Shown here in pieces: positions 61,734 through 64,000 of a DNA stretch of 64,000 nt; position 1 is the first letter of the stretch, and every line of letters begins with the position of its first letter. The translations under genes were made by a program, and so were the position numbers. Source of the stretch: Mitsuaria chitosanitabida ATCC BAA-476 = NBRC 102408 (GTDB lineage: Bacteria > Pseudomonadota > Gammaproteobacteria > Burkholderiales > Burkholderiaceae_C); assembly GCF_001598255.1 (NCBI RefSeq), contig NZ_BCYP01000005.1, forward strand, positions 48,808-112,807. The letters are read 5' to 3'. Below the pieces are notes generated by a model. The model ran no database searches, was not told the origin of the DNA, and saw only the letters and a program-made list of their open reading frames with translations.

Positions 61734-63764
61734 ATGAACATCCGATCCCCGATCCGTTTCCTCCCGCGCCTGCCCTCGGCACGCGCGCTCGTGGCGCTGC
61801 TGGTGGCGCTGACGGCGCTGCTGCTGCACGGCCTCGCGCTGGCCGACGCCCCGACCCGGGCCGGCCGCATCGCGGACCTCAGCGGCGCGGTCTGGCTCTA
61901 TGACGCCGACGCGCGCGAGTGGGTCGAGATGCACCGCAACCAGACCGTGGGCGAGGGCGACCGGCTGCGCGCCGATGACGGCGCCGGGGCGACGCTCACG
62001 GTGGGGTCCTCGACGCTGTGGCTGGACCAGCGCAGCGAGATCGAGTTCAACGCGCTGTCCGATAACCGCGTGGCAGTGCAGATCATCAAGGGCTCGGCCG
62101 CGCTGCGGCTGCGCAGCCAGGACGGCGCCGACGAGTGGACGCTGCGCACCCTGGAAGGCCGCTTCGCCTTCGAGCGCGAGGGCCTGTACCGCGTGTCCCA
62201 GCTGGACCGCGGCTCGCAGGCGCAGGCCTGGCAGGGCAAGCTGCGTTTCGACTCGCGCGCCACCGACGCCCAGCCGGTCTGGATGTCGACCAACGAGCAG
62301 GCCGAGTTCTGGTGGGACAACGGCCCGCGCACCGAGCGCCAGCCCCTGCAGCGCGACGGCTTCGCCCGGCTGTTCCTCGACGACGCGCGCGACGCGATGC
62401 CGCCGCCGCCCGCGCCGGTGGTCGGCGGCCAGCCCTATGTCTCGCCGGAGATGACCGGCGCCGAGGACCTCGGCCAGTACGGTGCCTGGCAGCAGAGCCC
62501 CGACTACGGGCCGGTGTGGGTGCCGACGGTGGTCGTCGCCGACTGGGCGCCGTATCGCTACGGCCGCTGGGTCTGGAGCAGCCGCTGGGGCTGGACCTGG
62601 GTCGACGACATGCCCTGGGGCTTCGCCCCCTTCCATTACGGCCGCTGGGCCTACTGGCGCGACCGCTGGTGCTGGGTGCCGGGACCGTACGTGCGGCGGC
62701 CGGTGTACTCGCCGGCGATGGTCGGCTGGGTGGGGGGCAGCAGCATCAGCATGGCGATCTCGATCGGCAGCGGCCGGCGCCCGCCGCCGCCGCGCTACGG
62801 CGCCTGGGTGCCGCTGGCGCCGCGCGAGGCCTGGATCCCGCCGTACCACTACAGCCCCGGCTACTGGCGCCGGGCGAATCCGGATCCGCACCTGGCCACG
62901 GTCGTGCGCCCGGGCAGCCCGCCGCCGATCTATCGCAACGAGCGCGAGCACGGCCCGCTGTACACACAGCGGCCGGTCGCCGCGCCGCTGCCCGCGGCCG
63001 CGCTGCAGCCGCAGCGTTCGTGGCCGCCGCGGCCGGGCACGCAGACGGAGGGGCGGCCGGATGGTCGCCCGGATGGGCGACCCTTCGTCGATCGCAACCA
63101 TGATGGCCGGCCGGACAACCAGCCCGGCGGCCGTCCCTTCATCGACCGCGACCACGATGGCCGACCGGATGCGCGTCCGGACGTCCGCAACGAGGGGCGC
63201 CCTGGCGATGCCTTCCGCAACGTCGTGAGGCCCGCGCCGGAGGCGCCGACGGTCGTGCCGCAGCCGACGCCGAACGTGCCCGGTCAGCCTCAGGGCGGCC
63301 GCGACGTGCGTCGTCCGCAGGAGCGCAGCGAAGGGGATCGCGAGGCCTGGCGCGCGGCGCAGGAAGCGCGCGATCGCGAGCAGGCCGAGCGCGGCAATCG
63401 GGGCGGGCAGGACGGGCGCCGGGGCGATCGTCAGGATCGACGGGAGGATCAGCCCGCGCGGGTCGCGCCGCCGCGTTTCGAGCAGCCGCGTGTGGAGCAG
63501 CCGCGGGTCGAGCAACCGCGTGTGGAGCAGCCTCGCTTCGAACGCCCCGAGCGGGCGCGTCCGGAGCCGCAGCGTGAGATGCCGCGTGTCGAGGCGCCGC
63601 GCATGGAGCCGCCCCGGGTGGAAGCCCCCCGGCCGGCGCCTCAGGCGCCACGCGTCGAGGCGCCTCGGCCTTCACCCCCGCCGCCGCAACGCGTCGAGCC
63701 GCCGCGCCCGCCGCGCAACGACGGTCCGAATCGGGACGGGAACAACCGGACGCAGGAGCGGTGA
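61734..63764 (+). CDS. DUF6600-type exported protein with FecR-like and repeat-rich regions
   Basis: A 676-residue secreted protein. The signal peptide (ARALVALLVALTALLLHGLALA, about 17-38) is followed by a FecR-like region (RIADLSGAVWLYDAD, VGEGDRLRADDGAGATLTVG). A Trp/Tyr-rich region comes next (about 230-345) with repeats such as WAPYRYGRWVWSSRWGWTWV, then Arg/Pro-rich low complexity. DRNHDGRPD and DRDHDGRPD repeats near 455-485 resemble calcium-binding Asp-rich loops. The C-terminus is made of VEQPR and VEAPR tandem repeats. The role is unknown; surface or matrix association is plausible. ATG 61734 gives the best signal peptide. Confidence 0.82.
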   Translation: MNIRSPIRFLPRLPSARALVALLVALTALLLHGLALADAPTRAGRIADLSGAVWLYDADAREWVEMHRNQTVGEGDRLRADDGAGATLTVGSSTLWLDQRSEIEFNALSDNRVAVQIIKGSAALRLRSQDGADEWTLRTLEGRFAFEREGLYRVSQLDRGSQAQAWQGKLRFDSRATDAQPVWMSTNEQAEFWWDNGPRTERQPLQRDGFARLFLDDARDAMPPPPAPVVGGQPYVSPEMTGAEDLGQYGAWQQSPDYGPVWVPTVVVADWAPYRYGRWVWSSRWGWTWVDDMPWGFAPFHYGRWAYWRDRWCWVPGPYVRRPVYSPAMVGWVGGSSISMAISIGSGRRPPPPRYGAWVPLAPREAWIPPYHYSPGYWRRANPDPHLATVVRPGSPPPIYRNEREHGPLYTQRPVAAPLPAAALQPQRSWPPRPGTQTEGRPDGRPDGRPFVDRNHDGRPDNQPGGRPFIDRDHDGRPDARPDVRNEGRPGDAFRNVVRPAPEAPTVVPQPTPNVPGQPQGGRDVRRPQERSEGDREAWRAAQEARDREQAERGNRGGQDGRRGDRQDRREDQPARVAPPRFEQPRVEQPRVEQPRVEQPRFERPERARPEPQREMPRVEAPRMEPPRVEAPRPAPQAPRVEAPRPSPPPPQRVEPPRPPRNDGPNRDGNNRTQER

Positions 63765-63797
63765 GGGCGGCTTGGTCGCATGTCCGCGGGAGCCCCG

Positions 63798-63900
63798 AAG
63801 ACCCTCACCCCAGCCCTCTCCCGCAAGCGGGAGAGGGGGAATCCGGGCTCGCTGACTTCAACGGCCCTCACCCCCAACCCCTCTCCCACGCTGTGGGCGA
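63798..63900. repeat. REP-like palindromes at the right edge
   Basis: GACCCTCACCCC... with palindrome CCTCTCCCGC / GCGGGAGAGG (about 63815-63838), and a second related unit CCTCTCCCACGCTGTGGGCG nearby (about 63878-63897). A further start of the same motif, CCCTCGCCCACGG, reaches the window end. They belong to the family seen at 10995-11150 and lie just after the DUF6600-type gene. No gene is supportable in 63765-64000. Confidence 0.75.
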
Positions 63901-64000
63901 GGGGAAGCGTGGCGCTCGGCGCCGTTCGATGGGGGGCGGGCCTTGCTTGGCGTGTCCGCAACGCAAGCGCCTGAGCGCTGGCGGCCCCCTCGCCCACGGA

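Overview
The window comes from a very GC-rich (about 70% by eye) chromosome of a betaproteobacterium, most likely Burkholderiales of the Rubrivivax/Roseateles/Mitsuaria type. The reasons are the class I PHA genes phaC-phaA-phaB plus a phasin, the aceE-aceF-lpd cluster with an extra lipoyl domain on E3, the glnA...ntrB-ntrC locus, and codon use saturated in third-position G/C. The genus is an inference. I see no rRNA, tRNA, CRISPR array or intact insertion sequence.

Layout. 1-3.75 kb: start of a chemotaxis receptor, a TetR regulator with a palindromic operator, a phasin with PhaR-type operators, and a histone-deacetylase-like amidohydrolase. 3.85-6.75 kb: a 2.88-kb AT-rich island between 17-bp direct repeats, holding one gene, a RloC-like ABC-ATPase/anticodon-nuclease candidate. 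It is inserted in the 5' part of a thioesterase gene whose start it restores. 6.7-19.6 kb: thioesterase, hydroxyacid dehydrogenase, rmuC, an MFS transporter, a REP-like palindrome cluster, an unassigned secreted protein, an M16 peptidase, a CHASE2-PAS-GGDEF-EAL protein, and a broken nuclease gene with a small partner. 19.8-29.8 kb, mostly minus strand: a VIT/VWA protein, oligopeptidase A, folD, and a PAS histidine kinase with a FixJ-type regulator that diverges from the pyruvate dehydrogenase operon. 30.1-37.2 kb: aceE, aceF, lpd and an ornithine cyclodeaminase-like gene. 37.3-43.4 kb: HDOD protein, lapG-lapD, a Nudix hydrolase, maiA, a PgeF-type laccase-domain protein, and a small membrane protein. 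43.5-48.4 kb: phaC-phaA-phaB and an IclR regulator. 48.4-54.5 kb: AIM24-family protein, beta-propeller, polysaccharide deacetylase, sterol-desaturase-like enzyme, EI24 membrane protein, and a CinA-type domain protein. 54.6-59.6 kb: the nitrogen locus, with a sigma-54 promoter and NtrC-type sites ahead of glnA. 59.7-64 kb: a metallo-beta-lactamase-fold hydrolase, peptide deformylase, a DUF6600-type secreted protein, and more REP-like palindromes at the right edge.

How the genes work together. Acetyl-CoA made by the pyruvate dehydrogenase operon feeds PhaA, PhaB and PhaC, and the phasin coats the resulting granules under a probable PhaR switch. LapG/LapD and the CHASE2-EAL protein point to c-di-GMP control of surface attachment. 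GlnA/NtrB/NtrC form the nitrogen circuit.

The most unusual object is the RloC-like island. It looks like a non-autonomous mobile defence cassette: two direct repeats, clustered TTGGACA-type repeats at both ends, no recombinase gene of its own, and a replacement 5' end for the gene it enters.
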